DNA of 64,000 bases. Source: Rhodobacteraceae bacterium NBU2976. Lineage in GTDB: Bacteria > Pseudomonadota > Alphaproteobacteria > Rhodobacterales > Rhodobacteraceae. Location of the stretch: NCBI GenBank assembly GCA_023630215.1, contig JALPRQ010000002.1:372001-436000 (forward strand), given 5' to 3'. How positions within the stretch are numbered: position 1 is the stretch's first letter; every line of letters starts with the position of its first letter. Below, piece by piece: positions 38,685 to 45,961 of the stretch. A program made the translations under genes and the position numbers. The notes under the pieces were generated by a model. The model did no database searches. It had not been told where the DNA came from and saw only the letters and a list, made by a program, of their open reading frames with translations.

Positions 38685-38885
38685 TCAGTTTTTCATTGGA
38701 CAGGTGCTGATCCCGAAAATCCGGTAAAGCGGGCACCAGCCAATCAGGCCCGTTACCAGCGGTATCACCCCGATCCAGGCAAACATCGCCAAGGGTGCGG
38801 TTGGCATGAACAGCGCATAAGCAATCAGCGCCAGCCCAGCCACGATCCGGATCACGCGATCCATATTGCCTTCATTCTTTTCCAT
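38685..38885 (-). CDS. YgaP-like DUF2892 membrane protein
   Basis: A 66-residue inner-membrane protein with the DUF2892 pattern: a basic start MEKNEGNMDRVIRIVAG, two hydrophobic segments and the C-terminal WCPLYRIFGISTCPM with two Cys. Homologues form the C-terminal membrane part of rhodanese YgaP and are often controlled by oxygen or nitrogen-oxide regulators. AAGGAG precedes the ATG at 38885. An FNR-type box lies upstream, so microaerobic control is likely. Confidence 0.88.
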   Translation of the reverse strand: MEKNEGNMDRVIRIVAGLALIAYALFMPTAPLAMFAWIGVIPLVTGLIGWCPLYRIFGISTCPMKN

Positions 38886-38915
38886 TGCTTTTCTCCTTGT
38901 GAAAGCAGCGAGGTT

Positions 38916-38957
38916 GGTCATATCACGAAAACGGAATGCGTTCTTGACTTAAATCAA
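38916..38957 (-). promoter_or_regulatory. FNR/FnrL-type box and -10 for DUF2892
   Basis: TTGAC-TTAA-ATCAA at 38944-38957 matches the FNR/FnrL consensus TTGAY-N4-RTCAA. On the minus strand a -10-like TATGAC lies at 38921-38916, putting the start near 38909 and the box centre near -41.5, the class II activator position. It also lies 74 bp before pgl on the other strand, but geometry favours the minus-strand gene. Confidence 0.65.
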
Positions 38958-39030
38958 TTCCAATCAGCAGGTGACGAAAATGTTACCGTTCGGTATGGTC
39001 CCCCCGAACTTGCACAAACGGACCGGAAAT

Positions 39031-39720
39031 ATGCCGATTTTCAACGAATATGATAGCCGCGAAACCCTGATGAACGCCTTGGCCGACCGCGTCGCCATCC
39101 AGTTGGCCGGGGCGATTACTGCCAAAGGCAAAGCCACGCTCGCGGTGCCGGGCGGGACCACACCGGGACCGTTTTTGACGGCGCTATCATCGGTCGATCT
39201 CGACTGGTCAAAGGTCAAGGTCATGCTGACGGACGAACGGTTCGTCCCCGAGAGCTCCGACCGCTCCAACACCCGTTTACTGCGCTCAACCCTCCTGCAA
39301 AACGCCGCCAGTGCCGCGACAATGGTTCCGTTCTACAAGGAAGCCGATGCCCCCGAAGATGTGCTGGACGCCCTTGTGACGGACATCAAAGCCGCCCTGC
39401 CCCTCGACGTTTGCGTCCTCGGCATGGGGGCGGACATGCACACCGCCAGCCTGTTCCCCGGCGCTGACCGCTTGACCGAAGGGTTGGACAACAATTCCAA
39501 CCTTACCTTGCTGCCGATGCGCGCCCCGGGTGCCCCGGAACCGCGTCTGACGCTGACCGCACCGGTTTTGCGCAAATCGGCGCACATCCACATCCTGATC
39601 ACCGGGCAGGAAAAACTGGACGCGTTACACACCGCGCAAAACGACGGCCCATGGGAAGACGCCCCGATCCGCGCCATCCTACAGGCCCCCACCGACGTCA
39701 CCATCCAGTACGCCGCGTAA
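39031..39720 (+). CDS. pgl: 6-phosphogluconolactonase
   Basis: A 229-residue DevB-type enzyme hydrolysing 6-phosphogluconolactone in the pentose phosphate/Entner-Doudoroff entry. Motifs are LAVPGGTTPGPFL (about 37), VMLTDERFVPESSDRSN (about 66) and VLGMGADMHTASLFPGAD (about 130; GADGHTAS in most relatives). Unusually, zwf and edd/edd-like partners are not adjacent; the gene stands between DUF2892 and the aroQ pair. The ATG at 39031 gives normal length. Confidence 0.93.
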   Translation: MPIFNEYDSRETLMNALADRVAIQLAGAITAKGKATLAVPGGTTPGPFLTALSSVDLDWSKVKVMLTDERFVPESSDRSNTRLLRSTLLQNAASAATMVPFYKEADAPEDVLDALVTDIKAALPLDVCVLGMGADMHTASLFPGADRLTEGLDNNSNLTLLPMRAPGAPEPRLTLTAPVLRKSAHIHILITGQEKLDALHTAQNDGPWEDAPIRAILQAPTDVTIQYAA

Positions 39721-39758
39721 CCCCTTCCCTTTACGTCAGACCGGACTATATTCGCCCC

Positions 39759-40157
39759 ATGGTCAAAATCCTGATCCTCAACGGCCCCGGCCTTCCGGCG
39801 ACGCCCTCGGACGACATTATTGCCGCCGCTGACAACGCGGGCGCGACGCTGGAATGGGTGCAATCCGAAAAGCTGGAAAAACTGATCAGCCGGATCAAAT
39901 CGCCGGACGCCGACGCGATCATTTTCAACCCCGCCGCCGATATCACCGCCAGCACTGGCCTCTATCGTCGCTCGGTAGACGCCATGACCCACAGCGACGT
40001 GCCGTTGACCGAGGTTCACCTGACCAACATTTTCGCCGCCAAAACGGTCCCCCATTCGGACCGCGAGTCCGCGAAAACCACCGGCATCATCTGCGGCCTT
40101 GGCGACTTCGGCTATGTGCTGGCGATCAACGCCATCGCTGAAAATCTGGGGGCGTAG
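39759..40157 (+). CDS. Type II dehydroquinase paralogue, probably inactive
   Basis: A 132-residue AroQ-fold protein directly before the true aroQ. It keeps fold landmarks (KILILNGPGL at the start, AIIFNPAAD at 54-61, EVHLTN at 85-90, GLGDFGYVLAINAI at 113-126). It has lost the active-site loop with Arg19 and Tyr24 (replaced by a shortened PATPSDD segment), the TH of YTHTS (now TAST) and the FRHTS arginine. Only His87 of the catalytic set is clearly kept. An intact frame with its own ATG and no disruption suggests a maintained pseudoenzyme. TAG is immediately followed by the aroQ ATG. Confidence 0.75.
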   Translation: MVKILILNGPGLPATPSDDIIAAADNAGATLEWVQSEKLEKLISRIKSPDADAIIFNPAADITASTGLYRRSVDAMTHSDVPLTEVHLTNIFAAKTVPHSDRESAKTTGIICGLGDFGYVLAINAIAENLGA

Positions 40158-40604
40158 ATGTCCGACACCATTTTCCTCCTGAACGGCCCGAACCTCAATC
40201 TGCTTGGTAAACGCGAGCCCGAGATTTACGGCTACGAAACCCTGACCGACATCGAAAACACATGCCGCAAACATGGGTTGAAGCTGGGCTTCAACGTCGA
40301 ATGCCGCCAGTCGAATTTCGAAGGCGAGCTGGTCACATGGATACAAGAAGCTCGCGAAGCCGCCGCCGCGATCATCCTCAACGCGGGCGCCTATACGCAC
40401 ACGTCGGTAGCGATACACGACGCGCTTCGGGCGTTTGCGGGGTATAAGGTGGAACTCCACATCTCCAACCCCCACACACGCGAGAAATTTCGCCATACGT
40501 CATACGTTGGTCCCGCGTCGGACGCGGTGATTGCCGGGTTTGGAACCGTGGGGTATGTGATGGCACTGGATGCGGTGGCGGCCAAGGTGAAATCGTCCCG
40601 CTAA
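40158..40604 (+). CDS. aroQ: Type II 3-dehydroquinate dehydratase
   Basis: Third step of the shikimate pathway, forming the usual dodecamer. The 148-residue protein keeps the full active site: Asn12, Arg19 and Tyr24 (REPEIYG), Asn75, His81 (AYTHTS), Glu99 and His101 (ELHISNPH), and Arg112 (FRHTS). It begins at the base after the paralogue's stop, so both are translated from one message. It converges with the Imm11-type gene with a 4-nt overlap. Confidence 0.95.
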   Translation: MSDTIFLLNGPNLNLLGKREPEIYGYETLTDIENTCRKHGLKLGFNVECRQSNFEGELVTWIQEAREAAAAIILNAGAYTHTSVAIHDALRAFAGYKVELHISNPHTREKFRHTSYVGPASDAVIAGFGTVGYVMALDAVAAKVKSSR

Positions 40605-41227
40605 TGGTCCTTAATTATTGCGCATTCCTTCATATCGAAAAGCTTGCCAAATCCACCCTCACGGATCGCATCCGCTAACCTGCCAGAGACAAATATTGAT
40701 CGGCGAAGCAATGGATCTACCCAGATATCTGGTCCATGCAGCGCGGTTTCTCGAACGGCAATGTCATTGTCGGTAATTCTAAACTTTGACCCCCATGTTT
40801 TGACGCCCGGATAGCCGCCGGGTGGCTCAACATTTTTGGACCTATCCGGAACTAACGCCTGTTTTATATTGCCTATATTCAGGCAGTAATACGTTCCTTC
40901 GACCGGCGTTGTTCTGTCACTTTCGAAAAATGAAACCGGATATAGGGCACCATCACCCAGATTAAACTGGCGCAGGACGTTGGCGAGTTTTTCTGTAACA
41001 ATAATGTAGCCATTTGATATAGCAAAGTCCTCTAGCGACCCTCGCTGTTCGGTATTTTCAGCGCGAAACATCTCCGTAGGAAAGCTCTCTCGTGGTAGCG
41101 CTTGACCATTTCGGTTTGCAACTTGGTTGGCCGCCCGTTCTCCCACTTCCATCCAGTTTTCATCGGGATGAAAACTATAAAATGGCGGTTCTTTCATAAT
41201 CCCGCGACATATCCAGACCGTGTCCAT
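40601..41227 (-). CDS. Imm11-type (DUF1629) immunity-like protein
   Basis: A 208-residue cytosolic protein with an Imm11/DUF1629 appearance: a central hydrophobic-helix segment GYIIVTEKLANVLRQF, VEGTYYCLNIGN, and a C-terminal RSIFVSGRLADAIREGGF. Family members neutralise polymorphic toxins, often type VI or contact-dependent. No toxin, PAAR, Rhs or VgrG gene is nearby, so this is an orphan. The region is visibly AT-richer than its neighbours, suggesting acquisition. GAGG lies 5 nt before the ATG at 41227. Confidence 0.6.
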   Translation of the reverse strand: MDTVWICRGIMKEPPFYSFHPDENWMEVGERAANQVANRNGQALPRESFPTEMFRAENTEQRGSLEDFAISNGYIIVTEKLANVLRQFNLGDGALYPVSFFESDRTTPVEGTYYCLNIGNIKQALVPDRSKNVEPPGGYPGVKTWGSKFRITDNDIAVRETALHGPDIWVDPLLRRSIFVSGRLADAIREGGFGKLFDMKECAIIKDH

Positions 41228-41349
41228 TCAACCCTCATTTCAAACAAAACGATATTCAAGAATTTCAACAAACATACCATCAACAACAATCCCCTCATCC
41301 TACATCCCCCCTTGCCAACTGCTAATCTCCAGCCTATACGCCCCGCCAC

Positions 41350-41380
41350 GAAGTCTCCGCAACCTTCTCTAAAAAACGGA
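41350..41380 (+). ncRNA. preQ1-I-like riboswitch candidate
   Basis: A 31-nt element just before the queuosine-precursor transporter. P1 is GAAG (41350-41353) with CTTC (41364-41367); the loop contains TCCG (41356-41359), which can pair with CGGA (41377-41380) across an A-rich tail (TCTAAAAAA), giving an H-type pseudoknot. A C directly follows the loop strand, where preQ1-I riboswitches place the ligand-pairing cytosine. The P2 3' strand includes the GGA 6 nt before the ATG, so ligand binding would block translation. P1 is only 4 bp, so this needs folding and covariation support. Confidence 0.5.
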
Positions 41381-41386
41381 CTCAAA

Positions 41387-42019
41387 ATGACCAAAGGACT
41401 TATCATTGGCGTAATCGCCATGGCTGCCATCGTTGTGGCCTCCAACATTCTTGTGCAATTCCTGCTGGGTGACTGGCTTACGTGGGGGGCATTCACCTAT
41501 CCGTTCGCCTTCCTTGTCACCGACCTGATGAACCGCCTTTACGGTGCCACCACAGCGCGCAAGGTGATCCTCGCCGGCTTCGTGACCGGCATCCTCTGCT
41601 CCTTCATCGGCACACAGATCATGGGCGAATTCGGTCCGCTGGTCACACTCCGCGTCGCCATCGCCTCGGGCACCGCATTCCTGATCGCGCAACTGGTCGA
41701 TGTGATCATCTTTGACCGCCTTCGTGCGGGCGCATGGTGGCGTGCGCCGCTCGCCTCATCGCTTGTGGGTTCCGCCCTCGACACCGCAATTTTCTTCACC
41801 ATCGCTTTCTCGGCGTCCTTGTCCTTCCTCGAACCCGCCAATGACGTAAGCTGGGCAAACGAAAGCCTGCCACTTCTTGGCGCAGGCCCCATCGCCCCCT
41901 TGTGGATCAGCCTTGGCACCGCGGATTTCCTTGTGAAACTGGCCTTGGCGCTGCTTGCGCTGGTGCCTTTCCGCCTGCTGGTTTCCCGTTTAAAGGGTGG
42001 CGCAACCACCACCCATTGA
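41387..42019 (+). CDS. Queuosine precursor transporter (YhhQ/VUT family)
   Basis: A 210-residue membrane protein with about six hydrophobic segments. Family motifs include TYPFAFLVTDLMNRLYG (about 32-48), the segment VTLRVAIASGTAFLIAQLVD (86-105) and SLVGSALDTAIFFTIAF (~126-142). E. coli YhhQ imports preQ0/preQ1 for tRNA queuosine synthesis. The ATG at 41387 is the only start preceding TM1 with a spaced GGA. The preQ1-like leader agrees with this role. No que genes are adjacent. Confidence 0.88.
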   Translation: MTKGLIIGVIAMAAIVVASNILVQFLLGDWLTWGAFTYPFAFLVTDLMNRLYGATTARKVILAGFVTGILCSFIGTQIMGEFGPLVTLRVAIASGTAFLIAQLVDVIIFDRLRAGAWWRAPLASSLVGSALDTAIFFTIAFSASLSFLEPANDVSWANESLPLLGAGPIAPLWISLGTADFLVKLALALLALVPFRLLVSRLKGGATTTH

Positions 42020-42135
42020 TGAAAATCCAGGCACATCTACCAGAAAAACGAACCCGACATAAAAATTTTACTTTGTGTTTTGGAAAATCGGTGCAATGAT
42101 TCTGATATCGGAAACAATCAGAAAGGAGGTGCCAA

Positions 42136-42192
42136 TTGTCTATTGGGAAGTTGGAGCAGATGGTTAAAGTATATCGCGAGGTGAAAATTTAG
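42136..42192 (+). CDS. 18-residue peptide with exceptional ribosome site
   Basis: The frame MSIGKLEQMVKVYREVKI starts with TTG, 6 nt after GGAGG within the anti-SD match AAGGAGGT (42123-42130), close to the best possible ribosome site. It is amphipathic and basic, and its stop codon overlaps a short hairpin AGGGG-GCAG-CCCCT (42191-42204). Downstream CACCTCC (42247-42253) is complementary to GGAGGTG and could sequester the site. The strength of the ribosome site and the nearby terminator suggest a real mini-gene or dual-function RNA; homology was not testable. Confidence 0.45.
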   Translation: MSIGKLEQMVKVYREVKI

Positions 42193-42265
42193 GGGGCAGC
42201 CCCTCTATCTCTACGCCTGGTGATTGCGGAAATTTCCCGCTTTTGCCACCTCCAAAACCAAGTCT

Positions 42266-42300
42266 GGGGCGTTCCTGATACAGGAGCGCCCCTTTCGTTT
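42266..42300 (+). terminator. Strong intrinsic terminator
   Basis: GGGGCGTTCCTG-ATA-CAGGAGCGCCCC forms a 12-bp stem (one wobble) with a 3-nt loop, followed by TTTCGTTT. It ends the small transcript that starts after the transporter gene. Confidence 0.85.
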
Positions 42301-42415
42301 ACCCCTCGCGAATCTGGGCCATCTCCGATATGAATCCGTTGTCCGGAACCCGTACACGCTTACCCTGTGTGGTAACCATTCTCCCCGTTTCCTCACTGAC
42401 AAACCCGGAGAGCTT

Positions 42416-42859
42416 ATGTCAAAACATCTTATCGCTGCAGCGCTTATCGCGTGCGCCCCGCTGACCCTCGCCACGGCCGGTGAAACCCCGGCACCTGCCG
42501 ACGCTCAGGTCTATTTCGTCAACCTGTCGGATGGGGACACCGTGTCTTCACCCGTCACCATCATTTTCGGCCTGTCCGGGATGGGCGTTGCGCCCGCCGG
42601 GACCGAAAAGGAAAATACCGGCCATCATCATCTGCTGATCGACCGCCCTCCTCTGGGCGAAGGGCCGGACGGGGCCGAGGAATTCGCGCTGAATCTGCCA
42701 TCCGACGACAATCACAAACATTTCGGCGGCGGCCAGACCGAGGTCACGTTAGAGCTGTCCCCCGGCACGCACACGCTGCAACTGGTGCTGGGCGATCTGA
42801 ACCACATCCCGCACAGCGAACCGGTTATGTCCGACGTGATTACGATTACGGTTGAATAA
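42416..42859 (+). CDS. Exported DUF4399 protein
   Basis: A 147-residue periplasmic protein. The signal peptide is SKHLIAAALIACAPLTLATA, cleaved before GETPAP. The mature domain has the DUF4399 features VYFVNLSDGDTVSSPVTI, the segment GMGVAPAGTEKENTGHHHLL and GQTEVTLELSPGTHTLQLVL; the His cluster could bind metal but this is unproven. GGAGAGCTT precedes the ATG at 42416. It lies between two terminators, so it is its own unit. Confidence 0.88.
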   Translation: MSKHLIAAALIACAPLTLATAGETPAPADAQVYFVNLSDGDTVSSPVTIIFGLSGMGVAPAGTEKENTGHHHLLIDRPPLGEGPDGAEEFALNLPSDDNHKHFGGGQTEVTLELSPGTHTLQLVLGDLNHIPHSEPVMSDVITITVE

Positions 42860-42863
42860 ACGA

Positions 42864-42888
42864 AAGGGCCGCCTAACCGGCGGCCCTT
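42864..42888. terminator. Bidirectional terminator between convergent genes
   Basis: AAGGGCCGCC-TAACC-GGCGGCCCTT is a 10-bp perfect stem with a 5-nt loop, flanked by A-rich sequence on one side and TTCTC on the other, so it can serve both DUF4399 and the convergent porin-like gene. Confidence 0.85.
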
Positions 42889-42896
42889 CTCAACGC

Positions 42897-43628
42897 TTAC
42901 GGCGCCCCGATACGGCGTAGAATTTGGCTCGCCGGGCTGTCAAAGGCCGTCCGGGTGCCTGCCCCGAACGGCATCGAAACACCCAGCACGATGGTATTGA
43001 TCACGCTGTCAAACGGGGAATCCCGTGTTTCCGCATGATATTCGGCGAATAGCTCGGCACCCCAGCTTGTATCATAACCGACATGCACCAGCGTCCCCAG
43101 CTGATCATAGCTATCATCCGACCAATACTGGCCGATGCTGAAATTGAAGTCGCCATATTCATACCCGATCGTTGCGTTCACAAATGGATGTGTCGCATAG
43201 TTCAAGTTGTTAGCGTAGGCTTCGAACTGTCCGGCCTGAATTTCGAGCAACAGTGGCCCGGCATCATACTGGTATTCCAACCCGTAGTAATAATAGCCGT
43301 AATTTGGAACCGTCGACGCGATTTCCAAGAACGCCCCAGCACGACTTGTGCCGAAATTATAGATACCATGGATACCGAAATATTCAGTCGTATTGCCAAA
43401 AGAACCCGGCCCGTCATCAACTCCGAAAATGCCGACATTAAGCTGCACATCAAATGACGAAGAGACCGCCGCGGTCAGATCCCCTTCTAATTCGAACACC
43501 GTGCGCTCGCCCGGCCCGTAATCATCAAAACCATAGCCCAGCGAAATATTCGCATCCGCAACATTGAACTGCGCGCTGGCACTTGTTGCCGCAAACAGCG
43601 CGGCTGCGAGAACTAATATCACTCTCAT
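42897..43628 (-). CDS. Exported beta-rich, porin-like protein
   Basis: A 243-residue protein with a signal peptide (MRVILVLAAALFAATSASA-QF). The mature part alternates short polar/aromatic strands rich in Gly, Tyr and Phe (for example NISLGYGFDDYGPG, then YYGLEYQYDAG and FNFSIGQYWSDDS), as in small outer-membrane beta-barrels. It lacks a C-terminal aromatic residue (ends GAP), so barrel assembly is inferred. Function unknown. GGGGG precedes the ATG. Confidence 0.7.
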   Translation of the reverse strand: MRVILVLAAALFAATSASAQFNVADANISLGYGFDDYGPGERTVFELEGDLTAAVSSSFDVQLNVGIFGVDDGPGSFGNTTEYFGIHGIYNFGTSRAGAFLEIASTVPNYGYYYYGLEYQYDAGPLLLEIQAGQFEAYANNLNYATHPFVNATIGYEYGDFNFSIGQYWSDDSYDQLGTLVHVGYDTSWGAELFAEYHAETRDSPFDSVINTIVLGVSMPFGAGTRTAFDSPASQILRRIGAP

Positions 43629-43694
43629 AATACACCCCCATCATAATTGATGAAGGTAGAAAAGCACGTTTTAAAGGGATTCGCACCCCTTGGC

Positions 43695-44159
43695 TTATTC
43701 GCCTTGCCAAACCTCAACCCCACTGACAGTGCCGTCCGGATAAACCGCAGGCCCTTTCAGCTCCAGCTTATTGCCAAACGGATCGCGCACGTAGAACGAG
43801 TTCCCCATCCCCCGCGCACCGCCATGAAACGCCTCGCGCTCGATCTCCACACCATGCGCGGCCAGATGATCCCGCATGGCCTGCTTGTCAAAGGGGCTCA
43901 GCGCGATACAGACATGATCCACATTCCGCCCGCCTTTGACCGGCGGGATCGCATCCTTCGCACCCGGATTGGTGATATCCCAAAGCACAATCAATTCAGT
44001 CCCCACCCACATCTGCTCCATCCCAAGCTGAGGGTACGTATACCCGATCACCGCGCCCAGAACGTCCTCGTACCAACTGACGGCCTTGGCCATGTCATCA
44101 ACGATGAACACAACATGATCGAGCCCGGCGAGGGTGAATGGCGGTTTGGATTTAGACAT
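43695..44159 (-). CDS. VOC/glyoxalase-fold protein
   Basis: A 154-residue VOC-superfamily protein with LDHVVFIVDDMAKAVSWYED at the start and VDHVCIALSPFD near the middle, ending SFYVRDPFGNKLELKGPA. The likely metal ligands are two His and a Glu. The family covers dioxygenases, isomerases and glutathione transferases; no substrate is indicated by neighbours. GGGAGAG precedes the ATG. Confidence 0.85.
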   Translation of the reverse strand: MSKSKPPFTLAGLDHVVFIVDDMAKAVSWYEDVLGAVIGYTYPQLGMEQMWVGTELIVLWDITNPGAKDAIPPVKGGRNVDHVCIALSPFDKQAMRDHLAAHGVEIEREAFHGGARGMGNSFYVRDPFGNKLELKGPAVYPDGTVSGVEVWQGE

Positions 44160-44258
44160 GAGACTCTCCCTTTTCCCGTTGTATTAACGGTTAGACGGAC
44201 GGAGGGCAATCCGTTTGCGCATCTTCCGTTGTTCCCGAAAACCCGGTATGTCCTCTCC

Positions 44259-44675
44259 ATGATCCGCATCAACGAAAATATCACAATAGAAGACTGGGAA
44301 CTGACCGAGAGCTTCATTCGCGCCTCCGGCCCCGGCGGGCAGAACGTGAACAAGGTTTCCACAGCCGTGGAACTGCGGTTCGAGGCCGCGCGCTCCCCGC
44401 ATCTGCCCCCCGACGTCAAATCCCGCCTGAAACGTCTGGCCGGGCGGCGCTGGACCAAAGAGGGCGCGCTGATCATCACTGCCGAAACCCATCGGACGCA
44501 GGCAAGGAACCGCGAGGAAGCCGAGGCTAAGCTGATCGACCTGATCCAAAAAGCCCTGATCCGTCCCAAGAAACGCATCCGCACCCGCCCCACCCTCGCC
44601 TCCAAACGGCGACGGCTGGAGGCGAAGAAACAACGCGGCGCGATCAAAGCGTTACGCGGCAAGGTCGACGACTGA
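44259..44675 (+). CDS. arfB: Alternative ribosome-rescue factor ArfB
   Basis: A 138-residue peptidyl-tRNA hydrolase that frees stalled ribosomes. The catalytic GGQ is at 26-28 in RASGPGGQNVNKVSTAVELR, and the basic C-terminal tail (RPKKRIRTRPTLASKRRR, then KAL and RGKV) inserts into the empty mRNA channel. The ATG at 44259 gives the normal N-terminus; the ribosome-binding site is poor. Confidence 0.93.
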   Translation: MIRINENITIEDWELTESFIRASGPGGQNVNKVSTAVELRFEAARSPHLPPDVKSRLKRLAGRRWTKEGALIITAETHRTQARNREEAEAKLIDLIQKALIRPKKRIRTRPTLASKRRRLEAKKQRGAIKALRGKVDD

Positions 44676-44929
44676 TCGAAGCGCCGCACCTGATCCTGCG
44701 AGGGCGCAAAGCGCTCCCCGTCCGAAGGATCGGGCGCGACCCGGGCTTCGACGTCGACCTGTTCGTCACTTCGGACCTAAAAGCCCTGACTTTCGCATGG
44801 ATCGGATTGTCGAAACTCGAATCCGAAATCTCCGCCGACAGGATCAACCTGATCGGAGATAAATATCTGGCAAAAAACATCGGAACATGGATGCGCCAAA
44901 GCTCGTTTTCACCGCATAGGAATGCGTAG
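44675..44929 (+). pseudogene. Remnant of an HxlR-type regulator (C-terminal SCP2-like part)
   Basis: Bases 44678-44929 translate in one frame to a ~84-residue chain containing GFDVDLFVTSDLKALTFAWI and ISADRINLIGDKYLAKNIG, ending WMRQSSFSPHRNA. This matches the C-terminal part of winged-helix regulators that carry an SCP2-like domain. The DNA-binding half is missing: the frame has no start codon and abuts arfB. A truncated, non-functional gene is the best reading. Confidence 0.6.
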
Positions 44930-44985
44930 GTTAGGGGCGTCTCATTAGGACCAGAAGTGCGCAGGCCACACGCACAGCCTCCGGT

Positions 44986-45867
44986 TCACAACCTGTCCGC
45001 CAGCAAATCAAACACCAATCTGATCCTGCGGCTGGTATGCAGTTCCCGGTGGGTCACCAGCCAGATTGGAATTGGAACAGAAAATGCGTTTGTCAGGACG
45101 GGTTTCAGACCCGGAAACCGACAGGCGATATTGTCAGGCAATATCCCGATCCCTAGCCCTTTGCGGACCAGCTCGATCAGCGTCACGCCATTTGACGTGG
45201 TATAGGGAAACTGCGCGACCTCCAGCGCCAAGCCGCCTGCACGGATATTCGGCAGATGCCTCTCGATCGGGGCCAGTCCCAAAAAATCGTGCGATGCCAG
45301 TGCACCAACATCTCCTGGCATCCCCCGCGCTTCCAGATAAGCCTCCGATGCATAGAGATGCGCTGCACTTTCCCCGACCTTGCGGGCAATCAAATCCTCT
45401 TGCTCGGGCCGCGCGTGTCGGATGGCAATATCGGCATCGCGGCGCAGCAGGTCCTGAACATTGTTTGACGGAAGGATCTCCGCACTGATATTCGGCGCGA
45501 CCTCCCGCAGGCCGACCAGAATATCCGGAAGGATATAGGCCGCTGTCATATCCGTCGCCGTGATACTGACGTGACCGTCAATCGCCTGCGACCGTCCCGT
45601 CGCGGACAGCGACACCCGCGTCGCTGCATCCGCCATCACCCGGACATGTTCCAACAGCTCCAACCCGGCCTCGGTCAATTCCGTCGCCCGCCGGTTACGT
45701 TCAAACAGCACGACCCCCAGCCGGTCCTCCAGTGCCGAGACCTGTCGGCTTAGCGTCGGTTGTGTCTGTTTCAACGCCCGCGCGGCAGCGGACAGCGAAC
45801 CCTCCTCGGCCGTTGCGAGGAACGCCCGCACCTGATTCCAGTCAAAAGAGATCGTATCCCAGTTCAT
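44986..45867 (-). CDS. LysR-family transcriptional regulator
   Basis: A 293-residue LTTR. The winged helix is at 9-66 (WNQVRAFLATAEEGSLSAAA and QTQPTLSRQVSALEDRLG), followed by the effector-binding periplasmic-protein-like domain. It is divergent from the DUF6326-type membrane gene, whose control it probably exerts through the dyad sequence in the 94-bp gap. The ligand is unknown. Confidence 0.93.
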   Translation of the reverse strand: MNWDTISFDWNQVRAFLATAEEGSLSAAARALKQTQPTLSRQVSALEDRLGVVLFERNRRATELTEAGLELLEHVRVMADAATRVSLSATGRSQAIDGHVSITATDMTAAYILPDILVGLREVAPNISAEILPSNNVQDLLRRDADIAIRHARPEQEDLIARKVGESAAHLYASEAYLEARGMPGDVGALASHDFLGLAPIERHLPNIRAGGLALEVAQFPYTTSNGVTLIELVRKGLGIGILPDNIACRFPGLKPVLTNAFSVPIPIWLVTHRELHTSRRIRLVFDLLADRL

Positions 45868-45877
45868 GGATTTACGT

Positions 45878-45916
45878 ATATCAGATAGCCAAATTTAGGC
45901 AATTCATATGTGATAT
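45878..45916. promoter_or_regulatory. Candidate LysR operator
   Basis: The intergenic gap contains ATATCA (45878-45883) and TGATAT (45911-45916) as outer arms and GCC-AAATTTA-GGC (45888-45900) as an inner dyad. This is in the usual place for a LysR-type site between divergent genes. The element is imperfectly centred, so only a candidate. Confidence 0.4.
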
Positions 45917-45961
45917 CTGCATGTTTAATCCTGAGGGATCAACATCCAAAGGAACCACGCA

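Larger units (their letters stand above)
42020..42415. other. Intergenic region holding a structured small transcript
   Basis: A 396-bp gap between the transporter and DUF4399. It holds a possible promoter near 42072-42100, a 7-bp hairpin (TTCTGAT/ATCAGAA, 42100-42123), a very strong Shine-Dalgarno, an 18-residue frame, further small hairpins and a strong terminator at 42266-42300. No conventional gene is present. Confidence 0.6.
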
